From contig CM063502.1 in the NCBI GenBank assembly GCA_032207245.1, forward strand, positions 138,399,173-138,463,172: a DNA stretch of 64,000 nucleotides, given 5' to 3'. Both the position numbers and the translations under genes were made by a program. The DNA is from Pardosa pseudoannulata (taxonomy: Eukaryota; Arthropoda; Arachnida; Araneae; Lycosidae). Within the stretch, counting starts at the first letter, position 1. Each line of letters opens with the position of its first letter. Below, piece after piece: positions 1 to 11,590 of this stretch. The notes under the pieces were generated by a model. That model was not told the DNA's origin. It was given only the letters and a program-made list of their open reading frames with translations, and searched no databases.

Positions 1-1656
1 TTTCAATTTCATAAAATATTTACCATTTTATACTTCAAATTGGAAAACTTACTGCTAAACATTTTTTGTACACGATGAACTCCTTAAAAGTTCAGGATAG
101 GAATAAAAGTAATTAATGTAACACATTGAACAATTTTATGTGAGTTATCATTTTTTATCCTTGAAGTCTTCAACTGTAAGCGGTAAGAATAAATAATATT
201 TTCTACCGAGAAATTATTCAAGTCTGAATGATGAGGCAGATTTGCTTAGGACCACAGTAATCATTTGCAATTTTTGATATCAAAGTCTTAATAAAGTCTG
301 CTTTGGATAAAAAAAGAAAGAAATTTAATTACCAGATGATACGTTTATTCCTTTCTTATAGCCTCTAGTTCATCAGAGAGACTTTATTTTATATATTTCT
401 GGAAACCCATACAAATTATATGAATACTTTTCAATCCAACTTTGAATGAAAAAGATTTTCCACCTGTTATCCTAGACGACAGCTGTCCTCCGATTTAAAC
501 ACTGTTATAAGTAATTCATTTGACAATTGTTCACTCAAAAGAATGATACGTAAAAAAAATATTTCAACACTTACTTCAAAGAGAGTACAGTGTGATACTT
601 TTTATAACCATTTACTGTGTTTATTATACGTGAGGTAAAAATACAAGTGCTAATGTGAAATTAAGGCTTTCTGAACTGGTCAAGTAAGGCTGAATTCTTT
701 TGATATGCAAATATTTATGGTATATATTTTCCAAAACAAGTCCAAAGATGAGGGATTTGCATATAGTTCGCATCTTAGTGAAATAGTAAAAAATTTCACA
801 ATCGAAGATAATTATTGTTCCTAATTTATAAATTATCCTTTTTTCTATAATTTACATTACCACGTTTCCTTTATTTCAGGAAATAATTTCTAAAATATTA
901 ATAAATATGTTTACAAACGTAATGAGTTCAGTTCATTCAAGAAAATATTTATCTTTACTTTATCTATAATTTAGAATTTACTGCAAATATAATTTTTTTT
1001 TAATTTACTTTTCAAACAATTTATTCTGATGAATTTAAATAATAGGTTGCTATAGTTGTACTTCATAATTGTGAATGAATATAGATTCTGAAGTATAAAT
1101 ATATAAGATTAAAGTCCATTTTATATAGACTTTAAATATCAAACTTTGCTTAATTCATCCCATATAATTTCCATTTTCACATATAGCAACTCTGTAATAA
1201 AAGGTACTCATTGCTATTTAAATTTTTTTTTTAAATGTAACTAGCTTTTTTCACTTTATTCTAATTATTTTATTCTCAGCTATTTCTTCTAGTTGGTAAT
1301 AAAAACAATACTAAGCTACGCATTTCCTTGTTTAAATATTGGATAAGACTTTCTTTTAAAGCAATGCAAAACCCAGTTTTAACGAACTTTAAGGGACTAA
1401 AAGTGTCTCGCTATACCCGAACCATCAAGAAAAAGGAAGGAATTAGTTACTAAATGCATTAAATGGTAATATTATTAAAAAATTTGAAAACAATCTTGAA
1501 TGTTTTATTAAATTTTCCAAAATAAAGACTAATGAAAAGGTAATCTATTTTACTATTAATTACTGCTTACAGTTTTGATGCAGAAATAATCGGTTATATT
1601 CCACTGATGCCATGCCGATTCAAAGAAAATTTTATGAAATTATTTGTCCAGGACCC

Positions 1657-1657
<1 letters not shown>
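1..1657. other. AT-rich intergenic or intronic DNA, no feature seen
   Basis: Low-complexity AT-rich sequence with short A and T runs and dense stop codons in all frames. I see no repeat family, splice-flanked open frame or RNA gene here. Confidence 0.6.

Positions 1658-1744
<87 letters not shown>
1658..1744. repeat. Poly-A tract of about 87 bp
   Basis: An uninterrupted run of A preceded by GGACCCC and followed by CCCTAATG. It could be the tail of a retroposed sequence or a pure mononucleotide repeat. No target-site duplication or recognisable retroposed body is seen upstream. The length of such runs is often unreliable in assemblies. The lysine-rich frame across it is an artefact. Confidence 0.9.
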
Positions 1745-1746
<2 letters not shown>

Positions 1747-2379
1747 CTAATGCTTTTTTCTTACTGTTTGTGTGGATGAAAAGTATTAATTACACGCATT
1801 GCTTTTATGAAATTTATGTACGAAATACCGATTTTACAAATACAAAAAATTAAAATTGTAAAAGAAAAAGATTCAGTGAACGTCAAAGAAATGTTTGTTT
1901 TAAGCGATTTTTAAGATTTTGTAAGTTTACTTTATAATATTTGTAATCTAAGATTACAAATAATAAAAAAAAAACAGCGGATCCCAAATTTTCATCCGTT
2001 ATAGCCGAGATTTCGTTATACGCCGTGTTCTCTATAATAGAGTTCAATGATATCACAGGTCTAAAGGCGATACGAAATGAACTCGTAATTAATACCTGTT
2101 TAGTGCCATCAAAGAATTACCGAGTGAAATGTCGCTCTATTTAAAATTGTCAATAGCAATAACGGGGGTTTTCCTTACTATTTAACAAAGCCAAACTATT
2201 GATTCGCCTTTTGAATGTGCTTTCCCGGGGAATATGATTTGCTGTCATGTCCTCTGAATCTCATCTGAAAGATGTCCTATTCACAAAAGAAACTACATTA
2301 ACAACCATGAAAAAGCAACTGCATTATAATACGTAATTTGTGCCTCGCCCCTATTTAATGTCTTTCCCGTTGTGTTCAG

Positions 2380-2560
2380 GTTGTTAAGTAGGCGAGCCAC
2401 TGCTGGAAGTCTCTGCGGGGGGCGATCGTGTCTTTTTCTGCTTTTTTTGAATTTTATTTTTTTCTTCCGCGCGGACTCTACCGCGGAACAAGATGGCGGT
2501 TCCGCAATTTACGTCCCTGTAGGGGGCTGATTGGGGCCCATGGGCATAGGCTCTTTTAAA
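2380..2560. promoter_or_regulatory. GC-richer island with promoter-like motifs
   Basis: This island stands out from its AT-rich surroundings. It contains CTTCCGC (2464), a palindromic pair GCGGAAC (2483-2489) and GTTCCGC (2499-2505) resembling ETS sites, AAGATGGCGG (2490-2499), which matches the YY1 consensus of metazoan core promoters, and an inverted CCAAT box GATTGG (2529-2534). CpG dinucleotides are locally frequent. These motifs often occur together in broad housekeeping promoters, but no coding exon is recognisable on either side: the ATG within AAGATGGCGG opens a frame of under 10 codons. Function is inference; a decayed repeat is the alternative. Confidence 0.35.
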
Positions 2561-2719
2561 TAATGGGACACCGTGTGGGTTAACAGCGTATCTGACCAGC
2601 TGAGAAGTGGTGTTAAAGCACTAGACGTCCGACGTGCCGTCTTCATTTCAGACGAGATTGCCTTTAATTTGTTTATGGAGAAATACTTAAATATATTTAT
2701 GACTTGGCTTTGTTTCACG

Positions 2720-3555
2720 AGAACAAAAGGTTAGAATGTTTTGGTAATTGCTTACAAGTGTAGGTGCATGTGTCTTCACTTTACATTTATATTTTCTGAT
2801 TCGCTCACGAAACCGTCTCATATTTAAAGGATCCGATATATATCAATCTCGGCAACGAAGTTTTTCTTAAGTTTTCGAGAGGAAAAAATGGCAAAAGAAA
2901 TTGAAAGCATACTAATGCTATGCAAATAATACAAGAGCAATAATAGAAACTCTAATTCCATCATATAGATGTAATAGGTGGGAGTAAAAGATAATATTAA
3001 AGACAAAAAGGTGGGTTAAAACTAAAACCTTTTTTTGATCTAGAAAGGCTAATAGATTGTTTCATTTAATATTTGTAGAAGAATTGAAACGAATAATGTC
3101 ATTTATAAATGTCAACTTTCTCTCTAAAACAATAGCCCTCCATTTAGTATCCAATTCTAGCTTGGCCTACCAAGAGAGTATTATAAAAATGAAATAATTA
3201 CTGTTTTTAAGCACATGAATATATTTATGTAAATTGCTATTAATTTTTATTGATATATTGAAAAAATGAGACTAGCCTCAAAGTAATTCTAATGAAACTA
3301 ATTGGTTACCACACATAAGCAATTTCAAGAAGAGCTTAAAAGGGAGGGTACTACATGTTCATTAATTTATGAATTTTAAATACTCTCAGTCCTCTCGCTT
3401 TTATTTCAATCAGCTGTAACAGTGAGTCTCTCTCATCATCTTAATTTACACGCACTGTTTTGAGTAGATACATTAAATCTATTAATTTTGAGTTAGTACC
3501 GGCTAATATCATAATGTTACTGTACTTGTTCTATTATTTACATTAACGAAAATAT
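2720..3555. other. AT-rich DNA, no feature seen
   Basis: Repeat-poor AT-rich sequence. The 60-codon minus frame near 2824-3006 is leucine and isoleucine rich through base composition and has no recognisable homology. Confidence 0.5.
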
Positions 3556-3559
3556 CAAA

Positions 3560-3715
3560 TTGGATTTGATTTGGTTTACATCGTTGAGTTAATTCCTTGA
3601 ACTAAGATGGCTGATTTGACCGAGACCTACTGGTTAAAGCCAATTTCCACCGACTATAACACATTAACGTGTGAAGCTGGATTTCCACGAGCCCAGGATT
3701 CAAAAGGTGCTTTAC
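3560..3715 (-). repeat. Decayed SINE1 copy
   Basis: Shows the SINE1 tail side (GATTTGATTTGGTTTAC), then GACCGAGACCTACTGGTTAAAGCC and CACGAGCCC in the order expected of a minus-strand copy. The tRNA-like head is very degraded and the B box is not intact. It is followed almost at once by a second copy, so the two may be an old tandem insertion. Confidence 0.55.
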
Positions 3716-3744
3716 CTTTTCAGATTTCACTCTCAGGGATAATT

Positions 3745-3908
3745 AGTTTGGTTTGGAAAACTACAGTTTACTTTTTTGTTGTATAATGTTTAATGAGATC
3801 GGGATCTACTGCTTAAAGTCGATTTCCAGAGGCTATGCATATTCATGCCAGCAGTGGTATTCGAACCCCCGATATTGAAATCAAGGCTCTACCTATTAAG
3901 TCATTGTT
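3745..3908 (-). repeat. SINE1 copy
   Basis: Minus-strand copy: tail GTTTGGTTTGGA, then AATGAGATCGGGATCTACTG, CTTAAAGTCGATT, and a B-box remnant GTATTCGAACCCCC (reverse complement of the GGTTCGAATCC type). Diverged from the best copy by many substitutions and probably old. Confidence 0.75.
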
Positions 3909-3909
3909 A

Positions 3910-5361
3910 GTCGTGTGATAATTAGAAACTATACCGATGCAGAAAAAGTAACAATCTAAAATGTATTTTATAACGGATGATTAAGGAGCTACAAGGAAAT
4001 TTTCAAGAGAAATTGTATTATTTCTATACTCACTTGATACCTGCTCAAGTGTTCAACTGAAAGGGAAGACTTTATTAAGTAAAATGCTACACTGACTATG
4101 AAAAAATTCTAATGAAATAAAATACCATTTAATTCAGGAAGGTCTATTATATACTCTTTATTATTTTTCACAGAAGAAATTAAAAAAATTTTTAAAGGGC
4201 GTTACATTTTTAGATTTTAATCTTTTACCCCCAATAAAATATTTATTATATGAATCAACTGCAATAGTGAGTCTTATCACATTATCTCAATTTACACGCA
4301 CTGTTTTGTGTAGTGATATATGTACAATCCGTTTAAGTATCATTTCGAAATAAAAAGTAAATAAATGTACTTAAATAAGTGCGCATTAAAGCTTGTAATT
4401 AATCTAATTTTTATCATAATTCCTACCAATATCAAGACATTGTCCTATCTTAGAGCTTCTGAATTTCATTTTCATAGAAATTTACCTCCTGTTTACGCAT
4501 AAGCATAACTTAAAAAATTATTTTTCCTTTTTTATTTAAATTTTTTTATCCCCTAGTCAATATTTTCTGTCTCTAACGTGATAGAAACTTACGATAATTT
4601 ACGAGTTGAGCCATAATTCTATAAAACACGCATCTTGAAAATTGAGAACAGTCATTCAATATAAATTGTATTTAATAAATCGTAAAGCATCTGTTTTCTC
4701 TTAAAGGTTTCCATCACCTTCCTGCATTAAGTCTTCACAAATGATAAAAAACAGCTCACTTCGCTTCTAATCATGCATACTAATCAGACCATTTTTTTAG
4801 TTCTAATATTTTTTTTTAGAAATTCTTCTCTTAGTGTTTTCTCCATACATTTCATTGATATACTAGAGAATTGCACTTTCCTTCACATTATTTGCATTGA
4901 GAAAACGAATGACAGAACGTTTTTCCCATCAATCAACTGAGGAATTTTAAATACCCACAAACAGTCTCAAAACGATCGAATTATTATGGAATGATGTCTA
5001 GCTAATAGTTGCAGCTAATAGTTGCAGGTACTCAATGTATATTCACGGAACAACATCCATGGAGTAAAACGGTACTACTTAAAAACCCATATCGTACAAT
5101 CATTTTGTGTCTACATACTCAGTATATTTATGCACATACACATACATAAAGCTAACAGAGTCAAAATATATATTTTGAGTTGGTGTAGCAGAAATGAAGA
5201 AGGTAAAAAAACATCAGTATGGTTACATTCGTAAAAAGAATAATAAAACATATAATGGAATAGTGGTAATATATTCTCATTCTCTCCTGTTTTCTCTTTA
5301 TGGCAACCAATCACGTCTAACAAAATTGATATAATATTAGAAATTTAAAGAACTATCTAAA
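3910..5361. other. AT-rich DNA, no gene seen
   Basis: No recognisable gene or repeat family. GTGAGTCTYTCATCATCTYAATTTACACGC-like text occurs near 3422 and again near 4267 (shared core AATTTACACGCACTGTTTTG), so a short dispersed repeat may be present. The overlapping 70-codon frames at 5022-5323 lie on opposite strands and look like chance. Confidence 0.45.
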
Positions 5362-5560
5362 TGAACCTAGATTACTTCTATGTTTCGAGCATAGAAAAAT
5401 TTAGTAGGAAATAGTTTAACACATAATAGCTTAAGCGTATGTATTATTTGCTTTTCATTGCTTTCAAATAAAATTTAAAAAAAGTTGTCTTGCCCACTTA
5501 AAACTAGTAACAATGTTCGACAAGAACAGGATAGAGTTATAGGGTTAATGGTTATTTATT
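5362..5560 (+). repeat. Dispersed repeat B, copy 1
   Basis: Shares, in order, GAACCTAGATTACTTCTATG and, 140 bp later, AGTAACAATGTTCGACAAGA and ACAGGATA with the copies at 14715-14960 and 31695-31950. Identity is patchy, so this is an old interspersed repeat. No coding capacity or termini were recognised. Confidence 0.5.
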
Positions 5561-6087
5561 TATTATTTGGGTGCTAAATGTCTATGGAAGCAGTATGAGT
5601 TATTAAAAAATATGAGATAGGAGAAACAATAGAAAAACAAGAATTCAATTCAGAACACTTTTCCCCGCTAAACCAGATTAATATTCCTTACCGCTATAGC
5701 TCTCTACATGCTTCATAAACCCCCAAACTAAACTGCATAATATTATGGGAGTAATCCCAAAATAAACGTAAAAGATGAGAAATATATAAAAAAATAGGGC
5801 AAGATCCGTTCAGTATTAATTTCCTGAACGTTTTGCTTCTTCCACCCACCATCATGGGAACTGATATCATCAACTATTAAACTCAGCGCGAGTGAAGTCG
5901 CGAAATCTTACCAGTTCTGCAAGATAATTATAGGAAAGATAAAAAACACGATCAAAATAAGTTCAGTAATTCTCCCATAATCATGCGTGATATAAAACCG
6001 TGACATCTTCTGATTACACAAATATACATATAAGTTTGTTTTTCAGGTCTTCGGTAAACTTTTTGCTATACGTTAGTTAGTCTGGGA

Positions 6088-6160
6088 ATGTTTTGGTTTA
6101 GAGTGCTACGGTCAACTTGTTGCAACATGTGGGCTAATTACACCGGAACTTCTACGGTTA
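6088..6160 (-). repeat. Truncated SINE1 copy
   Basis: Holds only the tail half: TTTTGGTTTAGAGTGCTACG, TTGCAACATGTGGGCTAATT and a degraded CACCGGAACTTCTACGG. The tRNA-like head is missing, as in a truncated minus-strand insertion. Confidence 0.7.
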
Positions 6161-6227
6161 ATTGAGAAGGTTACAAAAACATATGTTATCAGTTCGATTC
6201 AAATCAATGTATTCCAATACTTGTGTG

Positions 6228-6344
<117 letters not shown>

Positions 6345-6857
6345 GAGAATGTAATTTATAAGCTCATCTGAATTAAGATAATAGTGTGGCAAAATAGTGT
6401 GTTTTACCTTTACCCTTTTACCTTTGTTTAAAATGACACAGTCATTAAAAACATTCTTTTTTATACGGAGTATACGAAAAAAAAAATCTAGGGATTCAAA
6501 AGTTTTGCTCCTCGCTAAGTGTATATAATATGTGTGTATGTGTTTATACAGTATTTTTATTTATTCACACATTTGCACAGAGATTGTAAAATAAGGTTTA
6601 CACATAATGAAAGTACGAAGAACAAATTTTTGATCTATAGATTCAGTTTTGAAGAACGATTAGAAACAAGAATGATGAAAATGCAACAAGATCACAACAA
6701 ACTCATATACTAGACACACACAAACTCATATAAAAACCGAAATATTTTTTGGAATAATTAAAGATAAATTTGATTGGGTTAGTCCTGCTTACAGAATATT
6801 TTACTGAAAGTATCTTAATATGAGTTAATTTTCAGACACCGAAACTGAAAGTTACTT

Positions 6858-6925
6858 AAACTGGGGGTCTTGTTAGTCCTCAAGTAACAGAAAGAGTACA
6901 CCGTAGCTCTCCAAACCAACCAATC
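6858..6925 (+). repeat. SINE1 tail fragment
   Basis: Plus-strand tail only: GGGGGTCTTGTTAGTCCTCA, then CACCGTAGCTCTCCAAACCA. It matches the last third of SINE1 (GGTCTCATTAGCCCTCG, then CCGTAGCACTCCAAACC). Confidence 0.6.
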
Positions 6926-7063
6926 AACTTAAATTGTTTATACGAGTAACTCTGTTAAACAGGAAAAAGTTTACAATGATAAAAATTTTCGTCCTTTACA
7001 GATCTGAAGTAAATTGAACACGGAAATTATATTTAAACGAGCCTCTTACGCCGTTACTCATAC

Positions 7064-7238
7064 GCCGAACAATGGGCGATTGGGTTAGGGTGCTGGACTT
7101 CGGTATCGGAGTTCATGGGTTCGAATCCCACTGTGGCATAGATGATCATAGCCGTTTGTAATCGGCTTTAAGCTGTAGGCCCCGGTCTCATTAGCCTTCG
7201 TGTTGAAAAACTGTAGACCGTAGTACTCCAAACCTAGC
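7064..7238 (+). repeat. SINE1 copy, near full length
   Basis: Plus-strand copy starting GCCGAACAATGGGCGATTGG (decayed A box), then TTCGGTATCGGAGTTCATGG and an intact B box GGTTCGAATCC, followed by the body GTAATCGGCTTTAAGC, CCCCGGTCTCATTAGCC and a tail at GTAGTACTCCAAACC. The tRNA-related head runs for about 75 bp. It is transcriptionally inert unless the pol III boxes still work; the B box is consensus. Confidence 0.85.
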
Positions 7239-7239
7239 T

Positions 7240-8405
7240 CATGCGTTTGAGTAATTTTACTACGTATATTTTACATATAATGGTATGGAAACACAATAGC
7301 ACGAATAATAGTTGACAAGCTTTACTTTTTTACTTTCCTTCCTTTAACCGCCCGGCATATCTCTCTGAATCATCAGCAGAAATCTGTTAATATTGAAACT
7401 GACCACTTTCCTTTGGAATGCTGTTAGATTACAGGAATTAATTTTATCTGCTCATTTGATTTATTTTCTCTTTTTTAAATTTCACTTATCATACTTCAAC
7501 GGGTTGTATATAAAATGTAAACCAAAATTACACAATATTCTGAACTAGGAGAGAATTTGAAGGGTACATATTATATTCCACATATCCACAACTCACGAAA
7601 AACATCTACTAACTTCGAGAAATAAAAAGTGAGAAACTGTTGAAAAATTGTAATTGAAGTCTGAGTCTTTACTATTGTATTTCTCCGAGAATGCCCGAAA
7701 CAATACATTTATTATAATGTACCACTTTTTGGGAGAAAAATTAGTTTTCTGACCTGTAAACAAGTAACAGACAAACCCACGTAGTTTTAACAGGTTAATA
7801 ATATAAACCACTGAATTTTTTAAAGTTTTTTTTCTCGTTTTGTATACTAGAGTTAAGGTTCAACTTCCACTCGCCCTCATAAAAAATCTAACAAAATCAT
7901 AAAAATCTCTTAGTCATAGTTTGTTTGCATTTTCTTTTTTCTTTTTGGTGGAAATTAGGCTCGAACTGCTCATATAGCTTTGAACTTAAGACCTCTCATA
8001 ACAAGTGTGGTTCCGTATCAAAGCAATGAAAAGACAAATTTTTTACAAGGTTTATAGTTTGGAGTTATAATTATGGACGCAGTAACTTGCTTTTGAATTT
8101 CCTGAAATGTCAAGAGTGAGTCATTATTTACAAGTTAGTTAGTTTAAGTAGTTTATATAACCCTTGATTCTATGTTTTAAATTATAAAGCTGTTTGGAAG
8201 AACAAAAGGCGAGAATTTTTCTCCTATATCATGTTTTTTTTGGCAGTGAGTTTTATGAGTATTGTTAAAGAACTAGATTAATGCTTACTTGAACTCGGAG
8301 AAATGGACTAATTTTGCACTTTTTTAGCTGTTCCATGAGAAACAAAGCTTTTTCGTTCTAGAAGGTTTTAATGTCGTTCTAAAAGGATTCGATACTTTTA
8401 GGAGT
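7240..8405. other. AT-rich DNA, no gene seen
   Basis: No support for coding sequence. The 72-codon minus frame at 7593-7811 has unremarkable composition and no recognisable domain. Confidence 0.5.
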
Positions 8406-8408
8406 ATC

Positions 8409-8484
8409 TCCCAGATTGTATAGTGGTTATTGCATTGTGCTCCCACCCATTGGGTTTGGGTTCGATTATTAAATTAAACTGGGA
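8409..8484 (+). pseudogene. tRNA-Glu-like pseudogene or SINE head
   Basis: TCCCAG at 8409 and CTGGGA at 8479-8484 can pair as an acceptor stem. Between them are a D-arm-like TATAGTGGTTA and a T-loop/B box GGGTTCGATT. The layout resembles eukaryotic tRNA-Glu, which starts TCCC and has TAGTGGTTA. The T stem is disrupted (TATTAAATTAAA) and the anticodon arm does not pair well, so it is not a working tRNA. The following sequence (GTTGCCTCCTCATAGAGAG up to about 8605) may be the body of a tRNA-derived SINE different from SINE1. Confidence 0.55.
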
Positions 8485-8717
8485 TGTATATTTTGTTGCC
8501 TCCTCATAGAGAGCGATGTTGCTTACTTATATGGTACTTTCATAATAAAGAAGGCAACAAACCAGAAGCGGATTGCATGGTAAAGGTAAATGCAGTGCAT
8601 TTGTTAATAAAAAAAGGAAGTTTTAGGAATTTGGAAATTTTTAGTTATTTTAATTAAAATCTTGAAATAGTTAATAATTTTGAATAGTTTAAAGTGAGCA
8701 GTAAAGACTTAGTTTTA

Positions 8718-8805
8718 CATGCTATGGTTTGATTCTTGCTACATGATGTCTAATGAGACCAGATCCAAGAACCGATTCCAATAAGCTGTGAACAGCAATC
8801 CCAAC
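8718..8805 (-). repeat. Decayed SINE1 fragment
   Basis: Contains TGCTACATGATGTCTAATGA, GACCAGATCC and ACCGATTCCAATAAGCTG in minus-strand SINE1 order. The head is reduced to CAATCCCAACAG. Confidence 0.5.
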
Positions 8806-9099
8806 AGTTGGATTATCTATTCATCTGTGTATTTATATGGTATCTAAAAAAGCAGTTGGAAGTCAAATTCATGAAAAAGATAGCGTTTTTTAAAATTTGT
8901 TTTAAGTGTTTTGAATCTTTTTTCCTCTTTTTTCGAATAGTGTATTTTTATTTCTACAAAAATGAGAAGTTGGATATTTTTAAGTTATTCCTTTGTTGAC
9001 ATCGCACAGCACTTGTTAAGTACGGCCTTTTAAAGATCTAGAGAAAAATTATTGCTTTAATTTTAAAAAGCCGAGGCTTTAGAGAAACATTTTAAGCAA

Positions 9100-9451
9100 A
9101 AAACAGTCTCTCAGTTGTAATCATTGAAGTTATGGAACGTGGAGTAAATTTTTTTCTGTTTTTTAATAACAGCACACTAATTAATTGAGCAGATACTTTG
9201 TGAATCATATTTTTTATATTTATCTGTTACAATTAAAAAATAATTACTTTTATTTTGATTATGCTTTTGTATTCTTTATAATGCATTAAATTAATGTATT
9301 ACATTGTTTTTTGCATAGTACATCTATTTAATTTTATTATAGTTTAAGAAAATTAAATGTATCCATAATTAGTTTGCCAATTGTACCTACTAGTGTTACG
9401 AGTATTAAAGTGTAAGATTTAAAATAAATTAAAATTTAGTTTAAATCTTAG
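9100..9451. repeat. Tandem duplication, unit 1
   Basis: First unit of a two-copy tandem duplication with a 352-bp period. Landmarks shared with unit 2 include GTCTCTCAG, CAGCACACTAATTAATTGAG, TTTTGATTATGCTTTTGTAT, TTTGCCAATTGTACCTACTA and ACGAGTATTAAAGTGTAAGA. By eye identity is about 85-90 percent, with small indels. No open frame spans it. Confidence 0.9.
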
Positions 9452-9803
9452 AAAACTGTCTCTCAGCTGTAATCGTTGAAACTATGGAACCTGGAGTAAA
9501 TTTTTTTTAACTTTTTCTCAATTACAGCACACTAATTAATTGAGCAGATACTCTTTGAATCACATTTTTTATATTTCTCTGTTACGATTAAATTACTTCT
9601 ATTTTGATTATGCTTTTGTATTATTTATAATACACTAAATTAATGTATTATATTGTTTTTTTCTAAGTACGTCTATTTAATTTTATTATAATTTAAGAAA
9701 ATTAAGTGTACCAATAATTATTTTGCCAATTGTACCTACTAATATTACGAGTATTAAAGTGTAAGATTTAAACTAAATTAAAATTTTTACATTTTACCCT
9801 TAA
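9452..9803. repeat. Tandem duplication, unit 2
   Basis: Second unit, joined to unit 1 without spacer at GAAAACTGTCTCTCAG. It keeps the same landmark order. An identity well below 100 percent means the duplication is old rather than an assembly error. The function of the duplicated segment is unknown. Confidence 0.9.
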
Positions 9804-11520
9804 GTGAGCATGTAATTTTGCCGTATTTAACCTTCCTACGAGATCAATACCTGAAATTTTAAACGTATAAGAGCATTTTAGTTACATATTTTTAATTGGG
9901 TAATCTAAAATTATGCTTCTTCTTATAATTCTAAAAATTAACAAAATATTTTAGTTTTGAGTCTAATAATATGATACTCAATGGAAATTTTATAACATTT
10001 CCCTGCCTTTACGTTCCCTGATTGCTTAAAAAAACAGGCTATTATTATAGGTTCGGAACTATATTGAATAATTGTAAGCATTTATTCGGTCCCCTTGAAA
10101 GTAAAAACGCAGCGGGACTCAGCAATTAATCCTAAATCTCATTGACCTGTGCAGCATCACCCTTATATTTCAAATCTGACCGTCCTACCTTGGAAAGAAA
10201 AAGACATAGCTTAACAATCTCATGACAGAGATAGATAATAATTATGTCGAACGGCTTGCACTAATCACTTAACTTGTTCCAATAATTCTATGATGAGCCC
10301 AGATTAAACAGCGCGGCAATCATCACGATTAAAAAAAGGAAGAAAAGCTCAACTTTGTAAATAATTCGACGTTTACAATTAAAATGTCAAATAGCAGATG
10401 GGCTGTAGATATGAGAGGATATATATTTGATGTTTTATGGGGTTCTAATTGATCGAGGGAAGTCATAAGAATGTTGTAACTTCATTTTAGCTAGTTTTGC
10501 CTGTCGGAGAATTAGGAAATTTATGGCAAGCCCTGTGGTTGAGTTTTGTTAAATACGAGATTTGTTCTCGCATTGAGGTTTTGGTAGTTGTTTTCAGATA
10601 TTTTCTCTGAAGCGAGCGTGTTTTAACAATTTATTAGTTGTGTCAAGAGAAAAAAGAACTACACATTAGGCCAAATCAGGCGTATTTTTACATGCATGAA
10701 AACATTTATTTAAGGCCGTACATTTATTTATTTATTTTTTACCTCATAATGTAATGCTTATTCCTAAATAGTCTTTTTTTATTAAAGTTATATAAAGTGA
10801 ACTTAATTATTTATCATCATAATTTATTATTGTAGATTGCATTTAAAATGTCTTCATTTTCAATTTTTTTAACGATTTTTCCTTGTGAAAATGCCTACCC
10901 ACATAGTAAATTAGTTATTTGTTAATGAGTCCATATTGTAAAATATGAAAACAAACATTCCTTATCTGTTAACATCGTACAAAATATTGAAATTACTTTC
11001 CTTTCTGAAAGCTATTAACAAGGTTAGATAGTTTACAACTTGCAGCCAATACAAATATGTAACAAGTTAGATTGGCAGGATTAATATAATCTAATTTACA
11101 GTAAAAAGGTAGTGCTTGGATTGTTTCCTAGTTCAGCTGTAAATATCTTTCAAATTAAATGATTAAGAATAAGTTATTTCAGCCTGAGAGATAATGTAAT
11201 TCTTAGCGAAATTTATTATTTATTGATAAGAAGGAATAGAGTTTGCAAAAAATTGGAATATAGTGAATACAAATATTATGGTATTCATAATTAATTTAAA
11301 AACTGCTAAATTGTTTTAAGAATGTAAAATGATATAGACGTAGTTTGTGTACAGAAAAAAATAATTCTTTACTTAAATCTTCAATAATATAGAGTTTTAA
11401 TATTGTGTTGTTAAAAATGTAAACAAATATCGTTTTGAATTTGATCAAAAAATGAAGCGGCATTTAGTACAATATAATATATAAATGTATAGAATGCGTG
11501 AGCTCTGTTTATGTAATAAA
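9804..11520. other. AT-rich DNA with one GC-richer patch
   Basis: No gene seen. The stretch 10090-10330 is less AT-biased and repeat-poor (contains CATTGACCTGTGCAGCATCA), and might be a conserved non-coding segment. The rest is AT-rich and featureless. Confidence 0.4.
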
Positions 11521-11590
11521 ATCAAATATGTACATTTTATATCAAATATGTACATATCTATACATTTATATCAAATATGTACATTTACTG
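11521..11590. repeat. Minisatellite, three units
   Basis: Three copies of ATCAAATATGTACAT beginning at 11521, 11541 and 11570, with spacing of 20 and 29 bp. Confidence 0.9.

Noticed and set aside
1644..1853. Lysine-rich 69-codon frame
   Set aside because: It is the translation of a poly-A run plus AT-rich flank.
7064..7140. Apparent tRNA gene from an intact B box
   Set aside because: The anticodon arm does not fold, the A box is decayed, and the same head continues into a common SINE body at many loci.
9100..9803. Assembly error producing a false duplication
   Set aside because: The two units differ at many positions and by indels, as expected of a real old duplication.
11521..11590. CRISPR-like array
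   Set aside because: Only three short AT-rich units with unequal 5-14 bp spacers, in a eukaryotic context; it is a minisatellite.
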